A stretch of 64,000 nucleotides of DNA from UBA6080 sp964607515 (GCA_964607515.1 CAZSKU010000008.1:21190-85189), one strand, 5' to 3'. Shown: positions 24,052 to 33,971, numbered from the stretch's first letter. Notes: generated by a model not told the origin, from the sequence alone. Numbers and translations are program-made.

Positions 24052-25925
24052 CGGGACCCCTCCTTCCCGGCCCCCGGAACCAGGGCGTCCGACGGGCAGG
24101 TCTGAATGCACGATCCGTCGCCGATGCAGAGGTCATCGTTCACGGTAACCCTTCCATCCCCGGGCTCCCGCCGGAAAGAAGGGCAGCCGAACCGTTCGAT
24201 GCACTCCCGGGCCAGGGTGCACCGGCCGGAATCAACACTGACGTGCCTGGGCTTGAATCCAGGCTTCCTCCTCTGCTCCCTGGCGAACTTCAGCATGCAG
24301 GGGTGCCTTGCGATCACCACACTGAGCCCGGGGCTGTCCAGGGCCTTCTCCACCGCAGCCGTCAGGGCTTTCTGGTTGTAGGTGTCCACCTCGGCGATGT
24401 CCGTAACCCCTATTCCCTCCAGAACCTTCCTCACCGGGATGCCCGGAGCCGGGCCGTCGAAGTTCCTTCCGGTTCCCGGGTGTTCCTGATGGCCGGTCAT
24501 GGCGGTGGTGCCGTTCTCCATCACGATGAGGGTCAGTCTGTGGCGGTTGAAGACCGCGTTGATGATTCCCGGAATCCCCGCGTGGAAGAAGGTCGAGTCC
24601 CCCAGGAACGCCGCCACCCGGCGTTCCGGTTTGCTCAGGGACAGCCCCTGCCCTATCCCCGTGGAGGCTCCCATGGACATCAGGAGCCTGCCTATCCGAT
24701 GGGGAGGAAGGTAGCCCAGGGTGTGGCATCCTATGTCCGCCACGGTGATGTCGCTCTCCCGAAGGGCCTTGGATATGGCATGGAAGGCGCTCCTGTGACC
24801 GCAGCCGGGACAGAGCTGGGGGGTTCTCGGAGGAACCGGCGGGGCGCCCGCCGGCGACGCCGGAGCGGGAACCATGCCGGGCCAGACCCTGTGCAGGATC
24901 TCACCGACCCTTCCCGGGGTGTACTCACCGATCCAGTCCTCCGGCGACCCCTTCCCCAGCACAACGGTGTCCAGCCCAGCCTCGAAGGCCGCCGCTTTGA
25001 GCGCCTGTTCCAGGAAGTCGTCCAGTTCCTCCAGCACCAGCACCTCCCGGTGGGCTCTCATGAACCTTACCGCCGGGTCCCTGTCCAGGGGGAACACCAT
25101 CCCAAGTTTGAGGATGTCCGGCTTGTCCTCAGCTTCGGAGACCGCGTCCATCAACGACAGGAATGGCAGACCCGCGGTAATCACCCCCCGAAGTCCGTTC
25201 CCGTGGTCCACCAGCCGGTGTAGGGAACCGAAGTCCACGGCGCCCAGCCGATCCAGAGCTCTCCTCTTCATCCTTGCCACCATGGGGCCGATGGGAATGT
25301 GGCTGCCCCCTTCCCCCCGGAACCCGGGCGTGGGTTCCTCCCGGACACCTACCCGGCCGGGGAAAGAGACCATTTCCTTGGCGTGGCACACATGGGTGGT
25401 GAGTCTGAGCATGACAGCCATTCCAAGGTTCCGGGCGGTTTCCACCGCCTTCAGGAAATACCCGTGCACCTCCGACGGTGAGGCGGGTTCCAGAACCGGG
25501 GTGTAGCTCATTCTGGCCAGGTGCCTGTTGTCCTGCTCGTTCTGGGAGGAGTGGGCCCCCGGATCGTCCCCCACCACAACCACCATCCCCCCCGGTATGT
25601 CCATGTGGTTCAGCTGGACGAAGGTATCCGAAGCCACGTTCAGCCCGACGCTCTTGAAGAACGACACCGCGGTGCTGCCGTTCACCGCGGCGCCGTATGC
25701 CACCTCCACCGCAACCTTCTCGTTCACGCAGAACTCGAAGTGGAACGGTCTCGACTCCAGAGGGATCGAACCGATGGCTTCGGCGATCTCGGGGGTCGGG
25801 GAACCCGGATAAGACGTCACCACCCGAACCCCCGCCTCCACCATGGCCCTTGCCAGGGCGGTGTTGCCCATCACAAGCTCCCGGAAGGGTTCGGTTTCCA
25901 GGAGCATCCGTCCCATGTTCTTCAT
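24048..25925 (-). CDS. iorA: Indolepyruvate:ferredoxin oxidoreductase alpha subunit
   Basis: A 625-residue thiamine-diphosphate enzyme. The N-terminal domain has TSYPGSPTPEIAEAI (about residue 37), the TPP-binding half has LCPGCGHRSAFHAISKAL (about 373) and GDSTFFHAGI (about 440), and the C-terminus carries ferredoxin cysteines (CTLARECIERFGC and CIGDGSCIQTCP). Together with IorB it links amino acid fermentation to reduced ferredoxin that Rnf or a hydrogenase can use. The neighbouring divergent antiporter gene lies 144 bases away. Confidence 0.95.
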   Translation of the reverse strand: MKNMGRMLLETEPFRELVMGNTALARAMVEAGVRVVTSYPGSPTPEIAEAIGSIPLESRPFHFEFCVNEKVAVEVAYGAAVNGSTAVSFFKSVGLNVASDTFVQLNHMDIPGGMVVVVGDDPGAHSSQNEQDNRHLARMSYTPVLEPASPSEVHGYFLKAVETARNLGMAVMLRLTTHVCHAKEMVSFPGRVGVREEPTPGFRGEGGSHIPIGPMVARMKRRALDRLGAVDFGSLHRLVDHGNGLRGVITAGLPFLSLMDAVSEAEDKPDILKLGMVFPLDRDPAVRFMRAHREVLVLEELDDFLEQALKAAAFEAGLDTVVLGKGSPEDWIGEYTPGRVGEILHRVWPGMVPAPASPAGAPPVPPRTPQLCPGCGHRSAFHAISKALRESDITVADIGCHTLGYLPPHRIGRLLMSMGASTGIGQGLSLSKPERRVAAFLGDSTFFHAGIPGIINAVFNRHRLTLIVMENGTTAMTGHQEHPGTGRNFDGPAPGIPVRKVLEGIGVTDIAEVDTYNQKALTAAVEKALDSPGLSVVIARHPCMLKFAREQRRKPGFKPRHVSVDSGRCTLARECIERFGCPSFRREPGDGRVTVNDDLCIGDGSCIQTCPSDALVPGAGKEGSR

Positions 25926-26069
25926 AGATCCGCCTTTCTCCCGTGTTCAGCATGGATAAAGATGCACCGGGAAGGCCACCCTGAAAAGCGCGGGCAGAAT
26001 TGGCGTTCCAGCCCCGGTTCGGCTATCTTCCCTTCTTCAGAAACGCACCTTTTCAGGAGTGTACCCTTC

Positions 26070-27296
26070 ATGGATTTCAGCGACGCGAGATTCGTTTTCG
26101 AGTTCGCCCTCATAGTGCTGGCGGCCAAGGCGGCGGGGCGTCTGAGCCAAAAGGTCCTCAGACAACCCGCTGTGATCGGTGAACTCCTGGTGGGGGTGGT
26201 CATGGGGCCCTACGCCCTGGGAAGGTTTTCCCTTCTGTCCATGGGTCCGGCGTTCCCCACCGGAGCCGACGGACTCTTTCACGAAGGGCTTCTGAGGGGC
26301 ATCACCATCGCCGGAATCGTCACCATGCTGTTCACCGCAGGGCTCGAGACCGACCTGAGGAGCTTTCTGAGATTCGCCCCCAAGGGCATGATGGTGGGGC
26401 TCGGGGGGGCTGTGCTGGGATTCGCGGGCGGCGCCGGGGCAGTCCTGGCGGCCGGGGGGGGGACCGGTTTTGCCGATCCCAGAGTCCTGGCCTTCGGGGC
26501 CGTTTCGGCAGCCACGTCCATCTCTCTGGCGGCCCGGGTCCTGTACGACATGAAGAAACTCAACAGCCCCGAGGGCACCGTTACCCTGTCGGCGGCGGTG
26601 ATCGACGACGTGATAGGCCTGGTGGTGCTGGCGGTGGTCATGGGAGTCGCCAGGAACGTTGTGAGCCTTCAGAGCGTCGCCCTGATCGTGCTCAAAGGTT
26701 TCGGCTTCTTCGCCGGGCTCCTGGCGGCGGGGCTTCTGATACAGAAGCAGATTCTCTGGCTGGTTTCGAAGATCGGGGACGAGTCAGCCCAGGCCGCCTT
26801 CGCCCTGGCCATCGGCCTGCTGGCGGCCGGGCTGGCGGAGTACTTCGGCCTTGCCATGGTCATCGGAGCCTACGTGATGGGGCTGGCCCTCTCCGGAACC
26901 AGGGCCGCCAGAAGGATCTCCGAGAAGCTCTCCACGGTGAAGGAGCTTCTTGTCCCGGTGTTCTTCTGCGTTACCGGGATGATGGTGGACATCCGGGAAC
27001 TGGGTTCGGTGGTTGTTTTCAGCCTTGTTCTCACGGGGATGTGCGTGGCGGGAAAATTCCTGGGGTGCTTCATCCCGTCGGCGGCCTCCGGGCTCTCCCT
27101 GAGGCAGTCCACAGCGGTTGGAATAGGCATGCTTCCCAGGCTGGAGGTGGGTCTGGTGGCCGCCAGCGTGTCTCTGCTGAACGGGCTCATCACCCCCGGG
27201 GACATGGCCGCGGCGATGGTGATGATCGTGATCACCGCGGTGGTCACGCCGCCTCTGCTCACATGGGTGGCCGGGGGCGGCCGTATCAACCGTTGA
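26070..27296 (+). CDS. Monovalent cation/proton antiporter, CPA2 family
   Basis: This 408-residue membrane protein has about twelve helices. GELLVGVVMGPYALG near residue 36 and AAVIDDVIGLVVLAV near 172, with its paired aspartates, mark the CPA2 antiporter fold; there is no C-terminal TrkA-N domain. It should exchange Na+ or K+ for protons, which would connect to the Rnf and pyrophosphatase ion gradients. The ATG at 26070 follows AGGAG at a somewhat long distance. Its 3' end overlaps the convergent DUF1846 gene by 11 bases. Confidence 0.88.
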   Translation: MDFSDARFVFEFALIVLAAKAAGRLSQKVLRQPAVIGELLVGVVMGPYALGRFSLLSMGPAFPTGADGLFHEGLLRGITIAGIVTMLFTAGLETDLRSFLRFAPKGMMVGLGGAVLGFAGGAGAVLAAGGGTGFADPRVLAFGAVSAATSISLAARVLYDMKKLNSPEGTVTLSAAVIDDVIGLVVLAVVMGVARNVVSLQSVALIVLKGFGFFAGLLAAGLLIQKQILWLVSKIGDESAQAAFALAIGLLAAGLAEYFGLAMVIGAYVMGLALSGTRAARRISEKLSTVKELLVPVFFCVTGMMVDIRELGSVVVFSLVLTGMCVAGKFLGCFIPSAASGLSLRQSTAVGIGMLPRLEVGLVAASVSLLNGLITPGDMAAAMVMIVITAVVTPPLLTWVAGGGRINR

Positions 27297-28785
27297 AAAG
27301 GTTGTCCGAACCGAAACAGGCGTCGGTGGTCAGGTTCACTCCCAGCTTTCTGAGCCCGGCCTCATCCCCCGGAGCCGGAATGTGGGTGATGTGGGCCTCG
27401 GCGCCCCGAAGCCCGGGAAGGTATCCCAGGGCCTCCAGGGTGGCGGGGCTGTGAGTGGCGCTGATTCCCAGGGCGATCAGCACTTCGTCCAGGGTCAGAC
27501 AACCCGCCTCCCCGCCGAGGGTTTCCTTCAGACGTCTGATGGAGTCAATGGTTTCCGGTGTCAGCAGGTGTATCCTGTCGGGAATCCCGGCCAGCCTCTT
27601 GATGGCATTGATTACGAGAGCGCTGGAGGCGGTCATCAGCCGGGAGTTCCTGCCGGTGATCATCTCGCCCCGGGGCAGCTCCAGCGCGGCCCCGATCCTG
27701 GCAAACTCCTCCTGATCGGCGCCGGCGGCTGCCCTGGCCGGGGGCACCACCGACCGATGCTCCGGGGTGATGCCGTGGTCGTTCAGCAGCAGCTCCACCT
27801 TCTGAAGGGTCTTCTCCTCCACCAGACCCATGACGTACTCGCATCGGTACCTGAAGTACCTTCGGATCATCTCCTGCACCGAGGCTTCCCGGACCACGCT
27901 GTCCGAAACTATGCCGAACCCCACCCGGTTGACCCCCATGTCGGTGGGAGAGGCGTAGGGCGACAGAGCGCCGGTGATCCTCTCGAGTATCCTCTTCAGA
28001 AGAGGAAAGGCCTCCACGTCCCGGTTGTAGTTGACCACGGGGACTCCGTAGGCCTCCAGGTGATATGGATCTATGAGGTTGATGTCTCCCAGCTCCGCCG
28101 TGGCTGCCTCGTAGGCGGCGTTCAACGGGTGCTTCAGGGGCAGGTTGAAAACCGGGAAGGTCTCGAACTTGGCGTAGCCCGAGTCCAGCCCCAGGCGGTG
28201 GTCGTGGTACATCTGGGACAGGCAGGTGGCCAGCTTCCCGCTGCCGGGACCCGGGCCGGTGACCACCACCAGGGGTTTTGACACCCGGATGTGGTCGTTC
28301 CTTCCGTATCCCTCGGGGCTGACCACCAGGTCTATGTCCGTAGGGTACCCCCTGGTGTGGGGGTGAAGGTAGACCGGAACCCCGCTTCTCTCCAGCCGGT
28401 TTCTGAACACGTCCGCCGCGGACTGGCCGGAGTACCGGGTGACCACCACACCACACACCGACAGCCCCCGGTGGCGGAGTCCGTCGATGAGCCTCATGGC
28501 GTCGGCGTCGTAGCTGATGCCGAAATCGCCCCGGATCTTCCTTTTCTCGATGTCCCCGGCGTAGATGCAGAGGATGATCTCCACCTGCTCCCCGAGTTCC
28601 TGCAGCAGCCTGATCTTGACGTTGGGATCGTAACCGGGAAGCACTCTCGCGGCGTGAAGATCGTACATGAGCTTTCCGCCGAATTCAAGGTAGAGCCTGC
28701 CGGAAAACCGTCTCAGCCTGGAGGATATCTCCCGGGTCTGTTCGGACAGGTACTTCTCGTTGTCGAAACCGATGGCGGAGTTCAT
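27286..28785 (-). CDS. DUF1846 family protein
   Basis: A 499-residue soluble protein matching the DUF1846 family throughout: IGFDNEKYLSEQTREI at the start, LYLEFGGKLMYDLHAARVLPG near 32, and VVTGPGPGSGKLATCLSQMY near 175, a P-loop-like glycine-rich segment. Family members are found mainly in anaerobes; an oligomeric NTP-binding enzyme is suspected but function is not established. It is the last gene of a minus-strand run starting at hydG, with a 20-base gap to the lipoprotein gene. Confidence 0.88.
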   Translation of the reverse strand: MNSAIGFDNEKYLSEQTREISSRLRRFSGRLYLEFGGKLMYDLHAARVLPGYDPNVKIRLLQELGEQVEIILCIYAGDIEKRKIRGDFGISYDADAMRLIDGLRHRGLSVCGVVVTRYSGQSAADVFRNRLERSGVPVYLHPHTRGYPTDIDLVVSPEGYGRNDHIRVSKPLVVVTGPGPGSGKLATCLSQMYHDHRLGLDSGYAKFETFPVFNLPLKHPLNAAYEAATAELGDINLIDPYHLEAYGVPVVNYNRDVEAFPLLKRILERITGALSPYASPTDMGVNRVGFGIVSDSVVREASVQEMIRRYFRYRCEYVMGLVEEKTLQKVELLLNDHGITPEHRSVVPPARAAAGADQEEFARIGAALELPRGEMITGRNSRLMTASSALVINAIKRLAGIPDRIHLLTPETIDSIRRLKETLGGEAGCLTLDEVLIALGISATHSPATLEALGYLPGLRGAEAHITHIPAPGDEAGLRKLGVNLTTDACFGSDNLFNG

Positions 28786-28805
28786 ACCCTTGCCTCTCGG
28801 GCCGG

Positions 28806-29402
28806 TTACATCGTCCTGGAGCCTCCGTAGAGGTTGGTGATGAGCCGCTGTGCAAGGGCGGTGCCGGTCTCCACCGGGTCGAGTTCCGGATATGACGCCT
28901 TCTCCCACTTGATCCTTATGCACACGTCGCCCCTGAGGACGAGAAAGCCCACGCTCAGCTCTTCCATGGTTCCGCCCATGGTTCCCACGATTGCTCTTTC
29001 CCAGAGTTCGCCGGGCACTTCCACCGGATCGGCTATGAAACCGCTGACCCTTTCAAAATTCGCCGGGCCGTCTGCGGTGTACACCAGGAAGTTGACTTTC
29101 GAGGCCGCCATGCTTCCATCGTAATAGCTCCCCTGGGGCTTTCCCGCGGCGGGGTCGCTGAGGGACTCGTGCCAGTAGCTGTAACCGGTTCTTCCGATCA
29201 GTTCCTCAACCTCCGCGGCGCTTATGGCGTCGGATATCTCCCATCCGTCCGGCAACACGATTTCGGCGCTCAACACCGCTGTCTCAGGGGCTGCCGCAGT
29301 TTCCGGGTTTTCGGCCGGGGCTTCGGCGGTCTCGCCGGATTCCGCACCGCAGCCGGCCATGAGCAGGGCGATGAGCGTTGCAGCAAGCCGGTATTTCCTC
29401 AT
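28806..29402 (-). CDS. Lipoprotein of unknown function
   Basis: The 198-residue protein has a lipoprotein signal peptide with the lipobox LMAGC (cysteine about residue 20), a low-complexity Ala/Glu/Pro linker (about 22-45), and a folded domain of about 150 residues without motifs I recognise. The ATG at 29402 follows GGAGGAG. A 19-base palindrome and a TATATT box lie upstream, so it may have its own promoter. Confidence 0.7.
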   Translation of the reverse strand: MRKYRLAATLIALLMAGCGAESGETAEAPAENPETAAAPETAVLSAEIVLPDGWEISDAISAAEVEELIGRTGYSYWHESLSDPAAGKPQGSYYDGSMAASKVNFLVYTADGPANFERVSGFIADPVEVPGELWERAIVGTMGGTMEELSVGFLVLRGDVCIRIKWEKASYPELDPVETGTALAQRLITNLYGGSRTM

Positions 29403-29426
29403 GATCTTTCTCCTCCGTTGGTTTTC

Positions 29427-29445
29427 GACCGTTCCGGGAACGGTC
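29427..29445. promoter_or_regulatory. Palindrome upstream of lipoprotein gene
   Basis: GACCGTTC-CGG-GAACGGTC is a perfect inverted repeat located 25 bases before the lipoprotein start. On the minus strand a TATATT hexamer (29466-29461) stands just upstream, so the palindrome would lie at the start of the transcript. It may be an operator or a leader hairpin. Confidence 0.4.
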
Positions 29446-29488
29446 CGTAAGGGAAAAGCGAATATAGGCCCGGGGCCCGGTCCGAGCA

Positions 29489-31135
29489 TCAGTCTTCCAG
29501 AAAGACCCTCTGCTCCCCTGGAACCACGGTTCCCAGCAGCCGTACATAGTCGGCGAAGACTTCCGCATCAACGAAGCCGGTGTCGGTGAAGGGCCTCCCC
29601 CGGAGCATGCCGAAACCGTCGCCGCCCCCCGCTACAAAGGTGTTGGTAACCACCCGGTAGACCCGGGACGAGTCCATGGGCACGTATCCTCCCTTGCCGT
29701 CCGAAGCTTCCAGGGATGTCACCCTCGCCCCTGCGGGAGCGTTCCGAAGGGCCCTGTACCTCATTCCCGCCACGTATGGAAAGGTGCCGTCGGACAAGCC
29801 TCCATCGAAGATCGCTTCCAAAGCTCCTTCCAGTAGGGCCCGGATCTCGCCGCCCTCGAGGTCAAGCACCGCCAGGGTGTTCCCGAAGGGCAGAAGGGTG
29901 TAGACGGTCCCGACCGTCACCTCCCCGGCGGGTATGTCTATCCTCACACCGCCGGCGTTCTGCAGGGCGATGTCGGCTCCGAGGCCCAGACTGTTCGCCT
30001 TCCAGAGCATCGCGTCGCAGACCACCGGGGCTGTTTCACTGCCCCCGGGCAACCCTCCCCCGGGAACCCTGACGTGGAGGAGGTCGCTCTCCGCCACGGC
30101 CACGTACTCACCCTGGAAGTCCTCCAGCGCGGACGTGTACCGGTCGACCATTTCCGCCACCACGGGCTCCGGTTCGGTCACCGCCAGGCCCGGTTCATCG
30201 GGAAAAGGCGCGGAAGTGGGAATGACTGGATTCCCGCTGTATCCAGTGATCGCCCCCGCGGAGTCGAACTCCACAGTCAAAGAGCCCAACACCGCTCCGT
30301 ACCTCCAGGCTGTCACCACCAGCACCGTGCCGCCGTCGGGACCCTGCACCGCCGTGGGGTACTCCCCTTCCGGCTGCAGCCCGAGGGGCGCAAAGTCCCC
30401 CAGAAGGGTGTGGGAATGGCCTCCCACTATAACGTCCACCCCGGGTATCCGGGCCGCCAGCTCCAGGTCTTTCGCGTACCCCACGTGGGTCAGAAGGATC
30501 ACCTTGTTCACCCCCAGGGCCGTCATCTCCTCCACCGCCGCCCGGGCGGCGTCCTCCAGGGGCAGAACCCTGGTGTCGCCGGACGGGCTGGAAACCTCCG
30601 GAAGCTCTTCGGTGATGAGCCCGGCCACGCCCACCAGCTCCCCTCCCACCTCCAGCACCGTGAAGGGAGGTATCCTTCCCGCCAGAAGGCTGTCCTCACG
30701 GACGTCCAGGTTGGCGCATACCACCGGAAAAACCACCTCGTCCAGAAGCAGCGCCAGACCGGGGCTGCCCCGGTCGAACTCGTGGTTGCCCAGGGTAATC
30801 ACGTCCGGAGAGAGCACGTTGTAGACCCCCGCATCGGCCCTGCCCCGATAGACCGTGTAGAAGAGGGTTCCCTGGACCAGATCGCCTGCGTGGAGGAATA
30901 CCACGTTTTCCGAGGTCCCCCTGGCGCGGCTGATCAGGCTGGCGGCCAGGGCGGCTCCGCCGGCCGGGATCCGCACGGTGGTGTCGGGGTCGGACAGGCT
31001 CAGGGCCAGCGACACGGGAGCCAGATTCGAGTGGGTGTCGTTCTGATGGAGTATCTCCAGGATGTAGGAGGCTCCCGCCCCCGGGGCCATGACAAACAGC
31101 GACATCAGGGCAGCAACGGCTCCCGCAGCCCTCAT
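29489..31135 (-). CDS. Secreted 5'-nucleotidase / 2',3'-cyclic phosphodiesterase family
   Basis: A 548-residue exported metallophosphoesterase. The signal peptide spans about residues 1-23, then ILHQNDTHSNL starts the catalytic domain, with GDLVQGT, TLGNHEFDRG and GGHSHTLL giving the metal ligands. The C-terminal nucleotide-binding domain includes LQNAGGVRIDIPAGEVT (about 410) and YRVVTNTFVAGGGDGF (about 500). It would release nucleosides or phosphate from extracellular nucleotides. It is 28 bases beyond the diiron-protein gene. Confidence 0.93.
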   Translation of the reverse strand: MRAAGAVAALMSLFVMAPGAGASYILEILHQNDTHSNLAPVSLALSLSDPDTTVRIPAGGAALAASLISRARGTSENVVFLHAGDLVQGTLFYTVYRGRADAGVYNVLSPDVITLGNHEFDRGSPGLALLLDEVVFPVVCANLDVREDSLLAGRIPPFTVLEVGGELVGVAGLITEELPEVSSPSGDTRVLPLEDAARAAVEEMTALGVNKVILLTHVGYAKDLELAARIPGVDVIVGGHSHTLLGDFAPLGLQPEGEYPTAVQGPDGGTVLVVTAWRYGAVLGSLTVEFDSAGAITGYSGNPVIPTSAPFPDEPGLAVTEPEPVVAEMVDRYTSALEDFQGEYVAVAESDLLHVRVPGGGLPGGSETAPVVCDAMLWKANSLGLGADIALQNAGGVRIDIPAGEVTVGTVYTLLPFGNTLAVLDLEGGEIRALLEGALEAIFDGGLSDGTFPYVAGMRYRALRNAPAGARVTSLEASDGKGGYVPMDSSRVYRVVTNTFVAGGGDGFGMLRGRPFTDTGFVDAEVFADYVRLLGTVVPGEQRVFLED

Positions 31136-31163
31136 CGGATACCCCCTTTTCCCTGGGCCCTGA

Positions 31164-31664
31164 TCAGATCTCGGGCCAGAAACCGTTATCGAACCAGATG
31201 CTCTCCATGAGGTCCCTGTCCATCCCCGCAAGCATCTCCAGGTGGCCGTGCTCCCAGTCCGCAAGCCATTCGAAGAGGCCCCTCTCCGGATCTGTTTCCG
31301 CCGCCGAGGCGCAGTCGCGGTAGTACTTCTCAGCGGTGGTCTCCAAGGCCATGGCCGCGGAAATGGCCGCCGCTTCGTACCCCGCGGCGTCGATGCCGCC
31401 GGCCACCTTCCGGGTCAGCACCCGCCCGGCGGTATCCGGAGCGCCGCCCATGGAGGTGACCGCCGCCAGAACACCGTCCCTGACAAGCGAGGAGTAGTGC
31501 ATCGCCAGGGCTTCCTCGTGGCTCTTCTCCTCCTCAGCCATGGTCCTGAAAACCTCCCTGACCCCCGGATCGGCTGTGCTCCCGGCAACCTTCTCGTAGA
31601 AGGTCCTGCCCCTCCGTTCCAGCAGAATGGCACTTTTCAGCGCGTCAATCGCCCTGGCGCTCAT
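31164..31664 (-). CDS. Ferritin-like diiron protein (rubrerythrin type, no rubredoxin domain)
   Basis: The 166-residue protein is a four-helix bundle with two ExxH-type half-sites: ERRGRTFYEKV (residue 17), EEEKSHEEAL (near 45), ALETTAEKYY (near 112) and DWEHGHLEML (near 140). Such proteins reduce peroxide or oxygen. Its first 20 bases overlap the end of hydE, so it is translated with the hydrogenase maturases. Protection of oxygen-sensitive maturation or hydrogenase clusters is an attractive inference. Confidence 0.82.
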   Translation of the reverse strand: MSARAIDALKSAILLERRGRTFYEKVAGSTADPGVREVFRTMAEEEKSHEEALAMHYSSLVRDGVLAAVTSMGGAPDTAGRVLTRKVAGGIDAAGYEAAAISAAMALETTAEKYYRDCASAAETDPERGLFEWLADWEHGHLEMLAGMDRDLMESIWFDNGFWPEI

Positions 31665-32751
31665 CGGTGTGTTCCTCCTTGTCCAATCTTCGGGTGTAAT
31701 GGACGGGATCGCCCCAGTCGTCCCCGGCCACCACCCTTCCCGTGCTCTCCACCCTGGCCCTGAGGCAGCCCATGCAGTCCTCCCGGCGCTCCTCGATGCA
31801 GGGTTTCCCCTCGTACAGAAGATAGTCCCTCCGGTACTCGCCCGGGGTCAGGGAAGGCATGACCACGTTGGCCCCCCAGGTCAGCCCCGCTTCCCTGCCC
31901 ATGGGGTCCAGGGCCTGCAGAGCGGTGGTGGCGGCTATGTTGGTGTCCACCGTCAGAAGTCTTGTCAGACCGATCATCAGCAGCGAGAGCCGGATCCTCT
32001 CGCCGGAAGGAGAGATCGGCAGGCTCCCCATCGGCGTGTCCGGGTGGGGAATGAAGGGACCCATGCCGAACATGTCGAAATCGTGCTCCCGGTAGAACAG
32101 CAGGTCGTCCGCCAGCATCTCCGGGGTCTGGCCAGGCAACCCGATCATGACCCCGGTGCCCACCGCGTACCCCTCTTCCCTCAGGGTTTCGAGGCACCTC
32201 AGACGACTCTCCAGGGACTGGCCGCCCGGGTGGATGCTCCGGAAAAGCTGCGGGTTGGTGGTTTCAATGCGAAGCAGGTACCGGTGGGCGCCCGCCGACC
32301 GGAACCGCCGGAGGGTCTGCCGGGACTGCTCCCCAACGCAGAGGGTGATGCCAAGTCCCCGGGGCAGCCGGGGGGAAGCGGTGCGCTCCTTGATGGCGGA
32401 GACCGTCTGCTCCACGAAATCCAGAAACTTCGGATCGGTTCTCTCCCCGGACTGCAGGACCACGGAACCGTATCCAGCCCGGGCGCAGAATTCCGCCGCG
32501 TCCAGGATCTGCTCCAGGGAGGCGGTGTACCTTCGCTGCCTGTCGTTGTCCCTGCGGATGCCGCAGTACAGGCAGTTCATGGCACAGACGTTGGAGAACT
32601 CGATGAGACCCCGGTAGTAAACCCTGTTGCCCAGGGTTGAGAGGGTCAGGTTCTCGGCGGCCAGCCGTATCTCCTCCAGAGCCTCCGGATCCCGGGTATT
32701 CAGCATGTCCGCCAGCCTTGAGCGGTCGTATCCCGCGGCGTTTCCCTTCAA
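31645..32751 (-). CDS. hydE: [FeFe]-hydrogenase maturase HydE (radical SAM)
   Basis: HydE processes the organometallic synthon during assembly of the H-cluster diiron site. The 368-residue protein has the radical SAM motif C56-x3-C60-x2-C63 in SNVCAMNCLYCGI, the GGE-like VVLQSGER near 96 and a C-terminal cysteine group (CIEERREDCMGC). I placed the start at TTG 32751, which overlaps the hydF stop and has AGGAGG four bases upstream; the longer frame to 33675 runs through hydF. It lies third after hydG and hydF in the cluster. Confidence 0.93.
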   Translation of the reverse strand: MKGNAAGYDRSRLADMLNTRDPEALEEIRLAAENLTLSTLGNRVYYRGLIEFSNVCAMNCLYCGIRRDNDRQRRYTASLEQILDAAEFCARAGYGSVVLQSGERTDPKFLDFVEQTVSAIKERTASPRLPRGLGITLCVGEQSRQTLRRFRSAGAHRYLLRIETTNPQLFRSIHPGGQSLESRLRCLETLREEGYAVGTGVMIGLPGQTPEMLADDLLFYREHDFDMFGMGPFIPHPDTPMGSLPISPSGERIRLSLLMIGLTRLLTVDTNIAATTALQALDPMGREAGLTWGANVVMPSLTPGEYRRDYLLYEGKPCIEERREDCMGCLRARVESTGRVVAGDDWGDPVHYTRRLDKEEHTDERQGD

Positions 32752-33971
32752 AGGCTCCTCCTGTACTGGTCGAGGGCATCGGGGAACGGTCCCAGAGCCC
32801 TCTCGAATATTCCCAGGGAATAGGCTATCGCCAGCCCGTAGTTGGTGATGGGCACCCCGGCCCGGAATGCCTTCTGAATGCGGGTCAGCATCGCCCGCCG
32901 GTTGAACATGCACGCGCCGCAGTGGATCACCAGTCGGAAGGAGGCCAGATCCTCCGGGAAATCGGCACCCCTGTGGAATTGGAAGTCCAGCCGCCCCCCC
33001 ACGAACTGGGTGAGCCATCGCGGAAGTTTCACGGTACCGATGTCCTCTCCGATCGGGTGGTGGGTGCATGCCTCGGCGATCAGCACCCTGTCCCCCGGAC
33101 GCAGGGATCCTATGGCCGCGGCGCCCCGGACCATGGAGGGCAGATCGCCCTGGTACCTGGCGAAAAGAATCGAGAAGGAGGTCATCGGGACGTCTTCGGG
33201 GGTGTCGCCGGCCACCTTCAGGAAAGCCTGGCTGTCGGTAATCACCAGGGAGGGCTCTACCGACAGATTCCTCAGGGCGGCCCTCAGCTCCCTCTCCTTC
33301 ACCACCAAAGCCATGGAATCGTTGTCCAGCAGGTCTCGGATGGTCTGGACCTGCGGAAGGATCAACCTTCCCTTGGGCGCTTCCTTGTCTATGGGAACCA
33401 CCAGAACCGCCGTCCCGCCGGGTGGAACCAGGTCGGACACGATTCCCGCAGGATTGATGAAGCCTTCCGGGGCCAGACGGATGAGCTCCTCCCGAAGCCG
33501 GTCCACGCCCTCTCCGGTAAGCGCCGATACAGCCACCCAGGCCAGCCCCTGCTGATCCATGACCGCTGCGAAACCCTCCCCGGGGGTTGACCGGTCCGTC
33601 TTGTTCCGCACCACCACCACCGGAACCCCGGCCTCCCGGAAACCCTTCACCAGTCCCTCCTCCAGGGGGCCCCACAGGTCTTCTTCAGTGACGATGACCG
33701 CAAGGTCGGTCCTCTCCCCCACCTTCCGGGTGCGGGAGACCCTCTGGGTCCCCAGCTCCCCCGGGTCGTCGAGACCGGCGGTGTCAGTAAAGAGCACGGG
33801 CCCCAGGGGAAGGAGTTCCATGGCTTTCTTGACTGGATCGGTGGTGGTTCCCGGGGTATCGGAAACAATGGACACCCGGTGTCCGGCCAGGGAATTGATC
33901 ACGCTGGACTTGCCCGCGTTCATCCTCCCGAAGACGCTGATGTGCAGTCTCAGTGATTCAGGGGTTTTCAT
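32748..33971 (-). CDS. hydF: [FeFe]-hydrogenase maturation GTPase HydF
   Basis: HydF is the scaffold that carries the diiron precursor to the hydrogenase. The 407-residue protein has a GTPase domain (P-loop GRMNAGKS at 15-22, DTAGLDD, NKTD) and a C-terminal [4Fe-4S] site CxHx45HCxxC (C302, H304, H350, C351, C354), within the family pattern. The ATG overlaps the aspartase 3' end by 14 bases. With HydE and HydG the maturation set is complete. Confidence 0.95.
   Translation of the reverse strand: MKTPESLRLHISVFGRMNAGKSSVINSLAGHRVSIVSDTPGTTTDPVKKAMELLPLGPVLFTDTAGLDDPGELGTQRVSRTRKVGERTDLAVIVTEEDLWGPLEEGLVKGFREAGVPVVVVRNKTDRSTPGEGFAAVMDQQGLAWVAVSALTGEGVDRLREELIRLAPEGFINPAGIVSDLVPPGGTAVLVVPIDKEAPKGRLILPQVQTIRDLLDNDSMALVVKERELRAALRNLSVEPSLVITDSQAFLKVAGDTPEDVPMTSFSILFARYQGDLPSMVRGAAAIGSLRPGDRVLIAEACTHHPIGEDIGTVKLPRWLTQFVGGRLDFQFHRGADFPEDLASFRLVIHCGACMFNRRAMLTRIQKAFRAGVPITNYGLAIAYSLGIFERALGPFPDALDQYRRSL

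Noticed and set aside
29427..29445. Palindrome before the lipoprotein gene as a Rho-independent terminator
   Set aside because: No T tract follows on either strand, and it lies between a -10-like box and a start codon, so I list it only as a possible operator or leader hairpin.
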